From a virus, in IMG/VR virus record IMGVR_UViG_3300032220_000952, positions 1 through 60,261 of that record: 60,261 nucleotides of DNA, one strand, 5' to 3'. The translations under genes were made by a program, and so were the position numbers. The notes below the pieces were generated by a model, which saw only the letters and a list, made by a program, of their open reading frames with translations, was not told the origin of the DNA and ran no database searches. Positions 7,754 to 15,564 of the stretch are shown here, one piece after another. Numbering within the stretch: the stretch's first letter is position 1; each line of letters starts with the position of its first letter.

Positions 7754-8887
7754 TCAATTGGACAGGGGCGCTTTAATTGATGGATGTGATCGGTAATTTT
7801 CAATAGTTAAATGATTTACCGAATATGATGGTAAACAATCTCCTTCTTTCCATTTAACTTCATCTTCGATTTTCAAAGTAGGCAATTCAAACGGAATTCT
7901 AACAATTTGTTCTTTTGCTTGCTCAACGTGGTTACTATACAAGTGTACATCACCTAAATTACCAATCAATTCATCAGGTACCATATTAACTTCTTTAGCA
8001 ATGATTTCAAGTAGTAATCCGTAACTAGCAATGTTAAACGGTAAACCTAAGAATGTATCTACTGAACGTTGATTCCACATTAAAGAGATTGCTCTGGTTG
8101 GGATGTTATACATTTCAAATTCAGGATTATAAACTCTACTATTAACACCCAATGTTTGACGTCGTCCACCTCCTGCTTTATTAAGTAATTCTATCCGTTC
8201 TCCTTTACTCAACTCTCTTGTATAAACTTGAAATCCATAATGACAAGGAGGAAGAACCATTTGGTCTAATTCTCCTACATTCCAAGCATTAACCATTAAT
8301 CGTCTTGAGTCTGGATTTGTTTTAAGGTCTTGGATTAGGTTTGCGATTTGGTCTATTGAATTTTCTGTTATTTCGGTAGTTGGGCCCCAAAATGTTCCAC
8401 CTAAACTTTTAGTATCCCTAGTTTTCCATTTTCTCCATTGCTTGCCATAGATTGGACCTAATTCACCCCACTTCTTAGCAAAGTCATCATCTGTTTTGAT
8501 TTTGTCGATGAATTCTTCTATGTTATAAAGTTCAGCGCCGACATTTCCGTTTGAGTAAAATACAGGTTTTAACCATTTAGGATTACTTTGTATTTTATTA
8601 CACTCCCAATAATTACGAAAAGCATCCCCTGTCCATATGTTGCAGTCATTTTCTAAGAGATACTTTATTGATGTATCACCTCGCAAGAACCATAACAATT
8701 CAGTTACAATTCCTTTGAAATACATTTTTTTGGTAGTTAAAAGTGGAAATTTACCATCTTTAAACTTGTATCTAATAGTGCGTCCAAATACGCTTAAAAC
8801 CTTACCATTACGAGTATCCTTTTTAATACCATTTTCCAATATATCTTTCAATAAATCAATATACTGTTCGTCTAATCCATTTTTCAT
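7754..8887 (-). CDS. thyA: Thymidylate synthase (ThyA type), enlarged
   Basis: The enzyme makes dTMP from dUMP using methylene-tetrahydrofolate, supporting phage DNA synthesis. Signatures are F-P-L-L-T-T-K-K (47-54), the active-site L-P-P-C-H-Y-G-F-Q (Cys215), R-R-L-M near 195 and Q-R-S-V-D-T-F-L-G-L-P-F-N near 273-285. At 377 residues it is about 100 longer than typical bacterial ThyA; extra segments lie near 95-180 (between the core strands) and 222-262, right after the active site. No frameshift is seen and all core motifs remain. Its ATG overlaps the stop of the upstream endonuclease (8884-8887). Confidence 0.95.
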   Translation of the reverse strand: MKNGLDEQYIDLLKDILENGIKKDTRNGKVLSVFGRTIRYKFKDGKFPLLTTKKMYFKGIVTELLWFLRGDTSIKYLLENDCNIWTGDAFRNYWECNKIQSNPKWLKPVFYSNGNVGAELYNIEEFIDKIKTDDDFAKKWGELGPIYGKQWRKWKTRDTKSLGGTFWGPTTEITENSIDQIANLIQDLKTNPDSRRLMVNAWNVGELDQMVLPPCHYGFQVYTRELSKGERIELLNKAGGGRRQTLGVNSRVYNPEFEMYNIPTRAISLMWNQRSVDTFLGLPFNIASYGLLLEIIAKEVNMVPDELIGNLGDVHLYSNHVEQAKEQIVRIPFELPTLKIEDEVKWKEGDCLPSYSVNHLTIENYRSHPSIKAPLSN

Positions 8888-9906
8888 ATTATTATAAATT
8901 TAAAATTAATGTTTTTATTTATTACCGAATCTCGTTTTAGTAGATTCTTTTCTTTTTCTTTATTAAATGTGTATGTTGATTTCACTTCAATTACTTTATT
9001 TTCTGATTTGATGTAAATATCAGGATAATACCGATGAGTTTTACCTTCATATTCATAGTGAAAAAAACCAATCTCATCGATTATATTCTGCACACCAACA
9101 ATAATATCACTTTCTTCATAATCAATAACTAACTTGGTCAATACTTTTGGTTCATATCCTTGAACTCTAATAACCTTTCCAGATGGAAACTCAAAATCAT
9201 GGTATGAATACCCACCAGATTGTTGTTTGACATTTATACTATCTACCTTTGATACCCATTCCTTACCATATTTTTCTAAAGCGGAGTTTACACACTTATC
9301 ATACCAATCATTCGTGGTTGAATAATACTCAACCCCATACTTTTCTATATTAGTATTTTTCATTTTAGAAAATAATTCATCTGACCCCATACCAACGCCC
9401 CCATATCTTTCAATACATGTATCGTTCCTTTTTGTGACTATTTCATTAGTTCTCATGGCATAATCACCCCAATTATTGATATGTGATTGTTTGTTTTTTT
9501 CAATTATTTCTGGTAATTTTGATGCTATATCAACACCATATTTATCAATATTAGTATTTTTTCGTTTTGATTGTATTTTATTAATTTCATTTTCAGACTT
9601 ATTATTCCAAGTAGATTTCATTTTTATAATTTGGTCTACATTTATATTTGAACAAACACTAGAACAAAAAGTCTTTTTAACATCTATTAGTAATTTATCA
9701 CACTCTTTACAGTTTTTAGGTTTGTTAGCGTAGCCTTCTTTTAAATAATTAAATCTAAATCGTAAGTGGATTTCTTTAGGTAGAAAATTAGTCATATCAA
9801 TTAGTGAGTTAAGAAATTTTTCATTTTCTTTTTGACGTAGTTTTTTTGTGTTAATACCACCTTTTTTATTTTTAAATTTGTTTAATATTTCAGTTATAAT
9901 ATTCAT
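8884..9906 (-). CDS. Homing endonuclease-like protein with zinc finger, YGV repeats and PD-(D/E)XK motif
   Basis: This 340-residue protein has an N-terminal Cys4-type element (C-K-E-C-D-K then F-C-S-S-V-C), followed by at least three repeats of the type N-T-N-I-D-K-Y-G-V that resemble the DNA-binding repeats of phage homing nucleases. The C-terminal nuclease signature is Y-Y-P-D-I-Y-I then K-V-I-E-V-K, the PD-(D/E)XK pattern. It lies directly upstream of thyA with an ATGA overlap. The fold of the nuclease is unrelated to the GIY-YIG enzyme on the other side of thyA. A TATTTATA box precedes it (9923-9930). Confidence 0.75.
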   Translation of the reverse strand: MNIITEILNKFKNKKGGINTKKLRQKENEKFLNSLIDMTNFLPKEIHLRFRFNYLKEGYANKPKNCKECDKLLIDVKKTFCSSVCSNINVDQIIKMKSTWNNKSENEINKIQSKRKNTNIDKYGVDIASKLPEIIEKNKQSHINNWGDYAMRTNEIVTKRNDTCIERYGGVGMGSDELFSKMKNTNIEKYGVEYYSTTNDWYDKCVNSALEKYGKEWVSKVDSINVKQQSGGYSYHDFEFPSGKVIRVQGYEPKVLTKLVIDYEESDIIVGVQNIIDEIGFFHYEYEGKTHRYYPDIYIKSENKVIEVKSTYTFNKEKEKNLLKRDSVINKNINFKFIII

Positions 9907-9992
9907 AATGGTTTTCCTTTATTATAAATATTATGTAATAACGGAAAAGTATGAAAAATCTTAAAATAATTGTTTATCCAGGGTGTTCATAA

Positions 9993-10430
9993 TTAAATTA
10001 TTTTAGTTCCTCTAACGACATATCTGATTTCGTTCATCACTCTATTATCACCAACAAAGGACAATAATCTCTCCTCAAAAACTTGGTAGATATGGGTAAA
10101 GTTATCATTTATAAAATCCTCCAACACTTTTTTTATTCCAGAGTTATCTGCAAGATTTGAAAAGTTTTCATCTAAATTATGAATTCTTAACAGAGGTACT
10201 TTTGTAATTTGACAATGGAATGCTCGTCCATTGTATTCAAATACAGGGTGTTCTACTTTTGTTATATTAATGTTTAATTCATTTAATGGAATATTGTACT
10301 TCCACGAGTCATTTCCCTCACCTATGGGAGATGTTTTTTCCTTAATAAATTTATCAAATGCTTCAGCCCATCCTAGTTGATTCCACACGGATACATCACC
10401 AAATTTATTTTTTATTATTTCTTTATTCAT
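9993..10430 (-). CDS. Hypothetical protein
   Basis: This 145-residue soluble protein of unknown function has mixed alpha/beta character with an N-terminal W-N-Q-L-G-W segment. It is the last member of a run of short coupled genes (11533 to 9993). Its ATG lies inside the end of the preceding gene at a repeated GAAAGTTATGA junction. Confidence 0.6.
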   Translation of the reverse strand: MNKEIIKNKFGDVSVWNQLGWAEAFDKFIKEKTSPIGEGNDSWKYNIPLNELNINITKVEHPVFEYNGRAFHCQITKVPLLRIHNLDENFSNLADNSGIKKVLEDFINDNFTHIYQVFEERLLSFVGDNRVMNEIRYVVRGTKII

Positions 10431-10710
10431 AACTTTCTATTATTTTATAACTATCAAATTTTAACCATACCTCATCTTCATTTAGGTTTAGTGTTGGGGA
10501 ACAATTATTTAAAATACCAGACTCGCAAATTCTTTTATATTCAACATCTTTCACATAATCTGATTTAGGTATTTGTCCATATCCAAGATTACATTTTTTT
10601 TGCCATTTATAAAAAAAAATCACATCTTGTTCTTCAGATAGAGGTATAATAAATTTTCTTTCATCATTATATCTACCCTCAAACCATTTTTCATTAATTT
10701 TAACTTTCAT
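10423..10710 (-). CDS. Hypothetical protein ending IIESYE
   Basis: This 95-residue protein was not recognised. It contains three Cys residues, W-F-E-G-R-Y near the start, and ends K-I-I-E-S-Y-E. The same ending occurs on two neighbouring genes, because each stop/start junction shares the bases GAAAGTTATGA. It overlaps the next gene by 8 bases. Confidence 0.6.
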   Translation of the reverse strand: MKVKINEKWFEGRYNDERKFIIPLSEEQDVIFFYKWQKKCNLGYGQIPKSDYVKDVEYKRICESGILNNCSPTLNLNEDEVWLKFDSYKIIESYE

Positions 10711-11047
10711 AACTTTCTATTGTTTTATCGTTGTATGTTATTGTGATTAGTTTGGTTGGTACATTGTGTTTGTCGCACATATAATTAGCAAAATCAAATT
10801 CTTCCATATTAGGTGTTAGGTCAGCTATCTTCCATCTTTCCATCATATCTAACTCTCGTTCTTCAATCTTCAACCCCCACCTTTCAGAGAATTCTGTATC
10901 GGTTTTACATTTGTTGATGAATTCTTCTTTTGTGTGGGGGATGGGTATATTTATTTTACCAATAGGAGTATCAACTTCCACTTGGTTTAACCATTTGATA
11001 TGACCACCTTTTAAGTAGTTCTCATACGCCTCATTAATAGTGCTCAT
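10700..11047 (-). CDS. Hypothetical protein, paralogue of 11180-11533
   Basis: This 115-residue protein shares long segments with the gene two positions upstream: K-E-E-F-I-N-K-C-K-T, W-G-L-K-I-E-E-R-E-L and K-L-I-T-I-T-Y-N followed by I-E-S-Y-E. The pair is therefore a local duplication, now separated by a membrane microprotein. No function is recognised. The start overlaps the stop of the microprotein (ATGA). Confidence 0.7.
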   Translation of the reverse strand: MSTINEAYENYLKGGHIKWLNQVEVDTPIGKINIPIPHTKEEFINKCKTDTEFSERWGLKIEERELDMMERWKIADLTPNMEEFDFANYMCDKHNVPTKLITITYNDKTIESYES

Positions 11048-11187
11048 AGTTTCAGTTTTTTGATAAATTCTTCGCCAATTTCGGGGTTAAACAAAAGGGA
11101 AACCCACATCACCCCCGTGAAAATTAGAAAAAACAGTGCAAACAATGACGAGAGGAAGATGAAAATAAAATTAAGCAGGCTACTCAT
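11044..11187 (-). CDS. 47-residue membrane microprotein
   Basis: The product begins MSSLLNFIFIFLSSLFALFF, and residues 5-33 can form one long or two short transmembrane helices. A short charged tail follows (E-I-G-E-E-F-I-K-K-L-K-L). The ATG overlaps the end of the upstream gene by 8 bases, and the stop overlaps the next start as ATGA. Coupled placement on both sides supports translation. No function is known. Confidence 0.7.
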   Translation of the reverse strand: MSSLLNFIFIFLSSLFALFFLIFTGVMWVSLLFNPEIGEEFIKKLKL

Positions 11188-11533
11188 AACTTTCTATTAT
11201 TTCGTTGTTGTATGTTATTGTGATTAGTTTGGCTGGGATGTTTTGACTATCCATATATTCCATTGTCTTAGGTTCTTTGTAATGAACTGATACCCAATTA
11301 TCTAATTTTTTCATCAGTTCATATCTTTCAAGTAAACTCAATTCTCTTTCCTCAATCTTTAATCCCCATGTTTTCGAGAACTCTGGATTGGTTTTACATT
11401 TGTTGATGAATTCTTCTTTATTAGTAATAGCATAGTTTGATATTGTAGTGTCGTTCATAAACTTATCTAACACCTTTCTTTGGTAATTAGCCCAAGCATC
11501 ACTAATAATCTGATTCATTTTTTCGTTATTCAT
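11180..11533 (-). CDS. Hypothetical protein, paralogue of 10700-11047
   Basis: This 117-residue protein shares the K-E-E-F-I-N-K-C-K-T, W-G-L-K-I-E-E-R-E-L and L-I-T-I-T-Y-N motifs with its neighbour, and ends in I-I-E-S-Y-E. It is predicted helical and soluble. The shared core and ending show duplication; the N-terminal halves differ. Confidence 0.7.
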   Translation of the reverse strand: MNNEKMNQIISDAWANYQRKVLDKFMNDTTISNYAITNKEEFINKCKTNPEFSKTWGLKIEERELSLLERYELMKKLDNWVSVHYKEPKTMEYMDSQNIPAKLITITYNNEIIESYE

Positions 11534-11536
11534 TTT

Positions 11537-11794
11537 TTATATTACTGCTATAACTTTTGTATTTACTTCATTGGTTTTTATTCCCTTTTTTAACACATTT
11601 TGAATGAAATTAAGAGCATCATCATAACTATCAAATAAAGTAGTAGAGGTGTAATCCCCACCATCATAATGTCTTATAGACTTCCAATAAGGTATTCCTA
11701 AAAAGGTTTTCCTTTTCTTTATCCAAAAATATGGTGTAGATTGTTTACCATACTCATTTACATACACACTTTCAAATATTTTGTAATTGCTCAT
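11537..11794 (-). CDS. Hypothetical protein
   Basis: This 85-residue protein has a Tyr/Trp-rich beta region (F-W-I-K-K-R-K) followed by a helix of the kind Y-D-D-A-L-N-F-I. This resembles small phage proteins that bind a ligand through a two-strand/helix unit. It is not recognised further. The ATG overlaps the previous stop (11791-11794, ATGA). Confidence 0.6.
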   Translation of the reverse strand: MSNYKIFESVYVNEYGKQSTPYFWIKKRKTFLGIPYWKSIRHYDGGDYTSTTLFDSYDDALNFIQNVLKKGIKTNEVNTKVIAVI

Positions 11795-12360
11795 AGAAAA
11801 TCAGGTTTTTTGTAATACTCCCATACTTCATCCAATTGTTTTGGGTCTTTCACCCACATAATCCAATCATCTTTTTTAATTTCTTCCTCCAACACATCAA
11901 TGTAAAATGTTTTCGGTGTAAATGGAAATCCTTTGATTTCCAAAGAACCATGAAATCGGTTTGTATTGTTGATAGCATCTTCTCGGGTCATATAAATAGA
12001 TCCCGACCAAGTTGTTCCATTAGGACATCTTTTGATAATAGCACTATTATATGTAACCCTACCATCGTTATCCTTAAACAATCCAGTTTCTCTTTTATTT
12101 TGATACCAGGGTTCACCTGCTAAAACACTAGCATCTCCCCACTCTTCATCTTTACCTGTAATAGGCCCCAGTGGTTTGTAGTTAGCTAATTTGTGAAATA
12201 AAGAGGCTACAATTGGTGCTGAACCACCTGAGTGTCCTTGTTTTGCGAAGACTTCCATTAGTTCCATAACCGCCTCTCCGATTGCTCCTCCATAATCAGA
12301 ATCTTCATCAAAGAAGCCTGCTAGTTCTAATTCAAATTTTGCGTGTGATGTTGTGCTCAT
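11791..12360 (-). CDS. Conserved phage protein of unknown function
   Basis: This 189-residue protein starts with an acidic helix and has the segment F-A-K-Q-G-H-S-G-G-S-A-P near residue 40. I recall that segment from many otherwise unrelated phage proteins without assigned function. The rest is beta-rich with a W-G-D-A-S motif and ends with helices rich in Trp and Asp. It is probably cytoplasmic. Confidence 0.6.
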   Translation of the reverse strand: MSTTSHAKFELELAGFFDEDSDYGGAIGEAVMELMEVFAKQGHSGGSAPIVASLFHKLANYKPLGPITGKDEEWGDASVLAGEPWYQNKRETGLFKDNDGRVTYNSAIIKRCPNGTTWSGSIYMTREDAINNTNRFHGSLEIKGFPFTPKTFYIDVLEEEIKKDDWIMWVKDPKQLDEVWEYYKKPDFL

Positions 12361-12364
12361 AATT

Positions 12365-12961
12365 TTATTTTGAATTTGTAAAGTTTACTTTTCCGTTAGG
12401 CATATCAATATTAATTGAGCTCAAAAGGCCTTTGTCGGTAGTAGTATTAGTCAACCTTATTCCAGTTCCATATTTTTTTGGATTAGGGACCATCTTATTA
12501 CCTATAATACAACCACATATACCACTTCCACCATTTTTTGGATTACAAGAGCAAATACTTCCATAAGGAACTTCATCGGGTTCTGAACTTAGACTGAATC
12601 CACCTGGATGACTTTTGTCCCAAGTTGGAATATTTGGAATAGTTTCATTGTGTGGAATAGATATATCATCTTGAATTTTTTCAAGAGCATCCAATTGTTT
12701 TTTGAATGCTTTTCTTTCAGTTTCTAAAACTAAAATATCCCTATCAAGTGATTTGATATGTGATTTAATATCACTAATTGCTCTTTCAATTTTGTTCATA
12801 GTATTTGTTTTTTCAGTTTTGTAGAAACCAAGACCTACAACTTCTTCCCAAAGTTGAGTCATAGTTGTTCTAATGGAGTCTTTTTGAGCTTGGTCTAAAA
12901 AACCAAAATCGTGCCTATATCGCATCGCCATAGAGTCAATTAATTTTGGGTCTGGTTTCAT
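12365..12961 (-). CDS. Coiled-coil protein with N-terminal conserved phage module
   Basis: This 198-residue protein has three visible parts. Residues 11-45 contain R-Y-R-H-D-F-G-F-L and Q-L-W-E-E-V-V-G-L-G-F-Y, a module I associate with small phage proteins. Residues about 52-95 form a coiled coil (M-N-K-I-E-R onward). The end is Gly/Cys-rich (C-S-C and C-G-C). The methionine at the coiled-coil start suggests a possible ancestral fusion of two small genes. Function unknown. Confidence 0.6.
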   Translation of the reverse strand: MKPDPKLIDSMAMRYRHDFGFLDQAQKDSIRTTMTQLWEEVVGLGFYKTEKTNTMNKIERAISDIKSHIKSLDRDILVLETERKAFKKQLDALEKIQDDISIPHNETIPNIPTWDKSHPGGFSLSSEPDEVPYGSICSCNPKNGGSGICGCIIGNKMVPNPKKYGTGIRLTNTTTDKGLLSSINIDMPNGKVNFTNSK

Positions 12962-12973
12962 AATTAATATAGT

Positions 12974-13252
12974 TTAAAAATTTTTTATTTCTCTTTCTAC
13001 TTCCACCCAAAAATTACTTTTCGGATGATTAGCCCAATAAGCAGTTTGGGATTCATCATCATCTTCTCTCATAAACTGAAATATTTCATTCACGATTGCC
13101 AATGCACATTCTTTGTAGTAAATGTTTGTTGGGAGAGGTTTCATTATACCATCAGAGTAATCAATTGATTGATTTTTACTGAACATAACTGATGTTATCA
13201 GTTGTTCGGCTTTTTCTTTTGGTGTAATCGTGATTGGTTTGTATTTAGACAT
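12974..13252 (-). CDS. Hypothetical phage protein
   Basis: This 92-residue helical protein contains E-K-A-E-Q-L-I near the start, then C-A-L-A-I-V-N-E-I, and an ending with W-V-E-V-E-R-E-I. That layout (a helix ending in A-x-x-V-x-E-I, then Y/F-W-x-E-V) is common in small phage proteins that have no assigned function. It precedes the 198-residue coiled-coil gene by 12 bases. Confidence 0.55.
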   Translation of the reverse strand: MSKYKPITITPKEKAEQLITSVMFSKNQSIDYSDGIMKPLPTNIYYKECALAIVNEIFQFMREDDDESQTAYWANHPKSNFWVEVEREIKNF

Positions 13253-13285
13253 ACATTTGTTGTTTATAGTTTTACAACCTATTAA

Positions 13286-13660
13286 TTAATCAATTTTTGA
13301 TTTAAACCCATCAATCAATAGAGATGCTGTTGCGTAATTTGTAGCAAGTGGTACATTATAAACATTACACACTCTCAATAGCATATTGACATCTACTATG
13401 TGTGGGTGAACTGCTAATGGGTCTACAAAGAAAACAACCCCATCTATCTTTCCATCTGCTATCATTGCTGCTATTTGCGCATCACCACCCAATGGACCTG
13501 ATTTTTTCTTTTCAACTTTAATTCCGGCGTGCTCTATATGAGTGCCCGTTGTACCTGTTGCAATGATTCTTTGGTTTTTGAAGAAATCTAATCTCTTCAT
13601 TATAAAAGCCACCATATCGGCTTTTTTACCATCGTGTGCTATAACTGCGATATTAAACAT
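13286..13660 (-). CDS. mgsA: Methylglyoxal synthase
   Basis: The enzyme converts dihydroxyacetone phosphate to methylglyoxal and phosphate. The 124-residue protein aligns with the family core: I-A-H-D at 7-10, T-G-T-T-G near 35-39, G-P-L-G-G-D-A-Q at 55-62 (catalytic Asp60), V-D-P-L at 79-82, P-H at 86-87 (counterpart of the catalytic His), Asp90 and N-Y-A-T-A-S near the end. Length is close to that of short bacterial enzymes; E. coli has about 150. A TTG-N20-TATATTTA promoter ends 4 bases before the ATG, so the message may be leaderless and separately expressed. Confidence 0.93.
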   Translation of the reverse strand: MFNIAVIAHDGKKADMVAFIMKRLDFFKNQRIIATGTTGTHIEHAGIKVEKKKSGPLGGDAQIAAMIADGKIDGVVFFVDPLAVHPHIVDVNMLLRVCNVYNVPLATNYATASLLIDGFKSKID

Positions 13661-13663
13661 ATG

Positions 13664-13694
13664 TAAATATACAAAATTTATTCCATATTTACAA
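13664..13694 (-). promoter_or_regulatory. Bacteroidota-type promoter of mgsA
   Basis: On the minus strand a TTG (13692-13694) and a TATATTTA element (13664-13671) are separated by exactly 20 bases. The -7 element ends 4 bases before the ATG, so transcription would start at or within a couple of bases of the start codon. Confidence 0.7.
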
Positions 13695-13959
13695 TACTTT
13701 CAATAATTTTTTTTACATTTTTTGAGTGAATTTTTACTTTGATGACGCCTTCACCATCAACTTTAATTCCATCCATCAATACCTTTTTAAGTTTGGACAA
13801 TTCATCATCGGTTATTTTATTTTCAACCGGTATTAATTCTACATTCAATTCCAAAACCTGCTCCTTTTGTGAAAAATAATATTTGGAGTTACTAAACCAT
13901 ATAAATTTATTAGGGGTCAATAATCCTTTCAAAAAGGAAATAAACTTGACCGGACTCAT
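13678..13959 (-). CDS. Hypothetical protein
   Basis: This 93-residue, Lys-rich protein has a likely beta-alpha-beta fold (L-E-L-N-V-E-L-I-P then a helix D-E-L-S-K-L-K-K-V-L). No family was recognised. The mgsA promoter lies inside its last codons. Confidence 0.55.
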   Translation of the reverse strand: MSPVKFISFLKGLLTPNKFIWFSNSKYYFSQKEQVLELNVELIPVENKITDDELSKLKKVLMDGIKVDGEGVIKVKIHSKNVKKIIESIVNME

Positions 13960-13976
13960 AACTACAATACTCCATA

Positions 13977-14171
13977 TTAAGTACCTACTTCTACCTCTTG
14001 AACACGATACTTTCTACCAGTTGTATCTAACTGAGTAGCCTGTTGAGCAAAATCTTCTGCTTCTTCTAATGTATCAAATTCATCTACCATATCATCCGCA
14101 TCCAATTTTGCTACCCAAATCTTTGGAGTGCTTGCAAATAATTGTTTGTAAACTCTAAATTTTATTGCCAT
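13977..14171 (-). CDS. Small protein of the FDTxEEAE type
   Basis: This 64-residue protein contains K-I-W-V-A-K-L-D-A-D-D near residue 17 and then D-T-L-E-E-A-E-D-F-A-Q-Q. A similar unit (W-E-F-D-T-E-E-S-A-E-Y-Y-A) is found in the gene at 24916-25107. The two appear to be distant paralogues of one small alpha/beta fold. Function unknown. Confidence 0.6.
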   Translation of the reverse strand: MAIKFRVYKQLFASTPKIWVAKLDADDMVDEFDTLEEAEDFAQQATQLDTTGRKYRVQEVEVGT

Positions 14172-14182
14172 TTTACCCCTTT

Positions 14183-14527
14183 TTAGAAATCATCCCCATC
14201 TCGAACAGAATTCCACACAATAGCATGACCTGAAGATTGTGTTATTTGTAGTATCGGGCCATATATAGGAACACCTGCTGTAAAAGTTAATCCAGTGCTA
14301 GTACCAACACCAATAAACCCACCATTTGCAACAGGATTAATACCATCCGTTTTCATTCTAATAACAGCAACCGATGATTGTATTGGATAGTAACAGTACG
14401 CAGTTGATACAATAGTACGATTATTAATAGAGCCTGATGGAACTGAAAAACTCATACTCACAGAGCCCGATAGATATGTTCCTCCACCTAAACCAAATTC
14501 ACTTTTTAATGGATGTATTTGAGCCAT
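14183..14527 (-). CDS. Hypothetical beta-rich protein, possibly virion-associated
   Basis: This 114-residue protein is rich in Gly, Ser, Thr and aromatic residues, with alternating beta-strand patterns, few charged residues and no signal peptide. The N-terminus (M-A-Q-I-H-P-L) is followed by S-M-S-F-S-V-P-S-G-S. Composition fits a virion decoration or fibre-associated beta protein, but this is only a guess. It precedes the small gene at 13977 by 11 bases. Confidence 0.5.
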   Translation of the reverse strand: MAQIHPLKSEFGLGGGTYLSGSVSMSFSVPSGSINNRTIVSTAYCYYPIQSSVAVIRMKTDGINPVANGGFIGVGTSTGLTFTAGVPIYGPILQITQSSGHAIVWNSVRDGDDF

Positions 14528-14545
14528 TATTTTCTCCTTTTTATT

Positions 14546-15304
14546 TTATAAACCACTCTTTTTCAATGCTCTTGCAGTTTCAACCCACTTTTTACCAATA
14601 GGGTTATACACAGGCCTTCTCATAAATTCATTTACAGCTTTTTGAACTGCGGCTGGTGGTGGACCATAGGTGGTGTTATCAATTATTCTATAATCTTTTG
14701 CACCAAATAAGGTTTGAAACTTACCCATGTTCTCTTGACAATCTTTCCAAATAGATGTTACTAACTCATCTGATAATGTTCTATCTCTACCACGATTTCT
14801 TTCCTTAGCAACTTCCAATGATGTATTTACAAACACCATCATACAATCGTATCCCAATGATTCAGCGTGCTGTTTTTGTTTTTTAATTTTTGCAAAATCA
14901 TCACCCGTTCCATCTATAATTAAACCTAAACGGCCTGCTTCATAGAAATCTCGTTGGGCCTTAGTTATTTGCTTTGCTCTATCCCTAATACCATTGGGTA
15001 CTTCCGTAATTTTCTTCCACAATTCAGGCTCTTCTTTTTCAATTCTACCCAAATCTTTTGGATTAATACCATTTTTCTTTAATTGTGCTTCAAACGCAGT
15101 ATCGGAATTAATTACTTTTAATCCAGACTGAGCAAAACTTGCTTTGAATCTTCTATCAATACCAAATATTTCTTCTGCGGTGAAACTTTTGCCTGAACCA
15201 GGCCCACCTGCCATAAATATACATTTTAATATACCAGGGTCATCAACACCTTCTATAAGGTAATTATTCTGAATAATTTTATTAAGTATTTCTTTTAATT
15301 TCAT
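14546..15304 (-). CDS. Zeta-toxin-like P-loop kinase with capsid-targeting-like N-terminus
   Basis: This 252-residue nucleotide kinase-like protein has a Walker A motif G-G-P-G-S-G-K-S near residue 33, a downstream I-N-S-D and I-I-D-G-T-G (Walker B region), and an Arg-rich lid (N-R-G-R-D-R). It resembles the zeta-toxin/AAA kinase proteins of T4-like marine phages, which phosphorylate small molecules or nucleic acid ends; the substrate is unknown. Residues 1-18 form a helix ending L-I-E before Gly19, like the 0.8-5.7 kb protein family. It may therefore be packaged and injected. A TATTTATA box lies 15 bases upstream (15319-15326). Confidence 0.75.
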   Translation of the reverse strand: MKLKEILNKIIQNNYLIEGVDDPGILKCIFMAGGPGSGKSFTAEEIFGIDRRFKASFAQSGLKVINSDTAFEAQLKKNGINPKDLGRIEKEEPELWKKITEVPNGIRDRAKQITKAQRDFYEAGRLGLIIDGTGDDFAKIKKQKQHAESLGYDCMMVFVNTSLEVAKERNRGRDRTLSDELVTSIWKDCQENMGKFQTLFGAKDYRIIDNTTYGPPPAAVQKAVNEFMRRPVYNPIGKKWVETARALKKSGL

Positions 15305-15327
15305 TATTATACTCCCAATATAAATAG

Positions 15328-15564
15328 TTATTTTTTTGTTTTAAATGAGTTTGAAATACCCTTAAAAAATCCAACAACAAATCCGGCAATTAATGAAATT
15401 AAAAATATTGGCGCAAGGATTGGCCACATAAAAGGCCACCCAATGATAGCACCATCACTTAAAGTAAATTTTTCATCAATGAACCTAAGTGCGTACAATG
15501 TAGGGCCAAATATTAAATAACCAACTAAGTATATTTGAATATATTCTATCATTATTTCCAACAT
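15328..15564 (-). CDS. Two-span membrane protein
   Basis: This 78-residue protein has two hydrophobic segments (about 10-26 and 45-68), the second Gly-rich (A-G-F-V-V-G-F-F-K-G), and a basic C-terminus (F-K-T-K-K). It overlaps the previous gene by 13 bases. Location in the inner membrane is likely; the role is unknown. Confidence 0.6.
   Translation of the reverse strand: MLEIMIEYIQIYLVGYLIFGPTLYALRFIDEKFTLSDGAIIGWPFMWPILAPIFLISLIAGFVVGFFKGISNSFKTKK

Noticed and set aside
9993-12360. CRISPR-like array in the small-gene run
   Set aside because: Repeated bases occur only three times, lie at gene junctions and are unevenly spaced with coding DNA between. No spacer pattern exists anywhere in the window.
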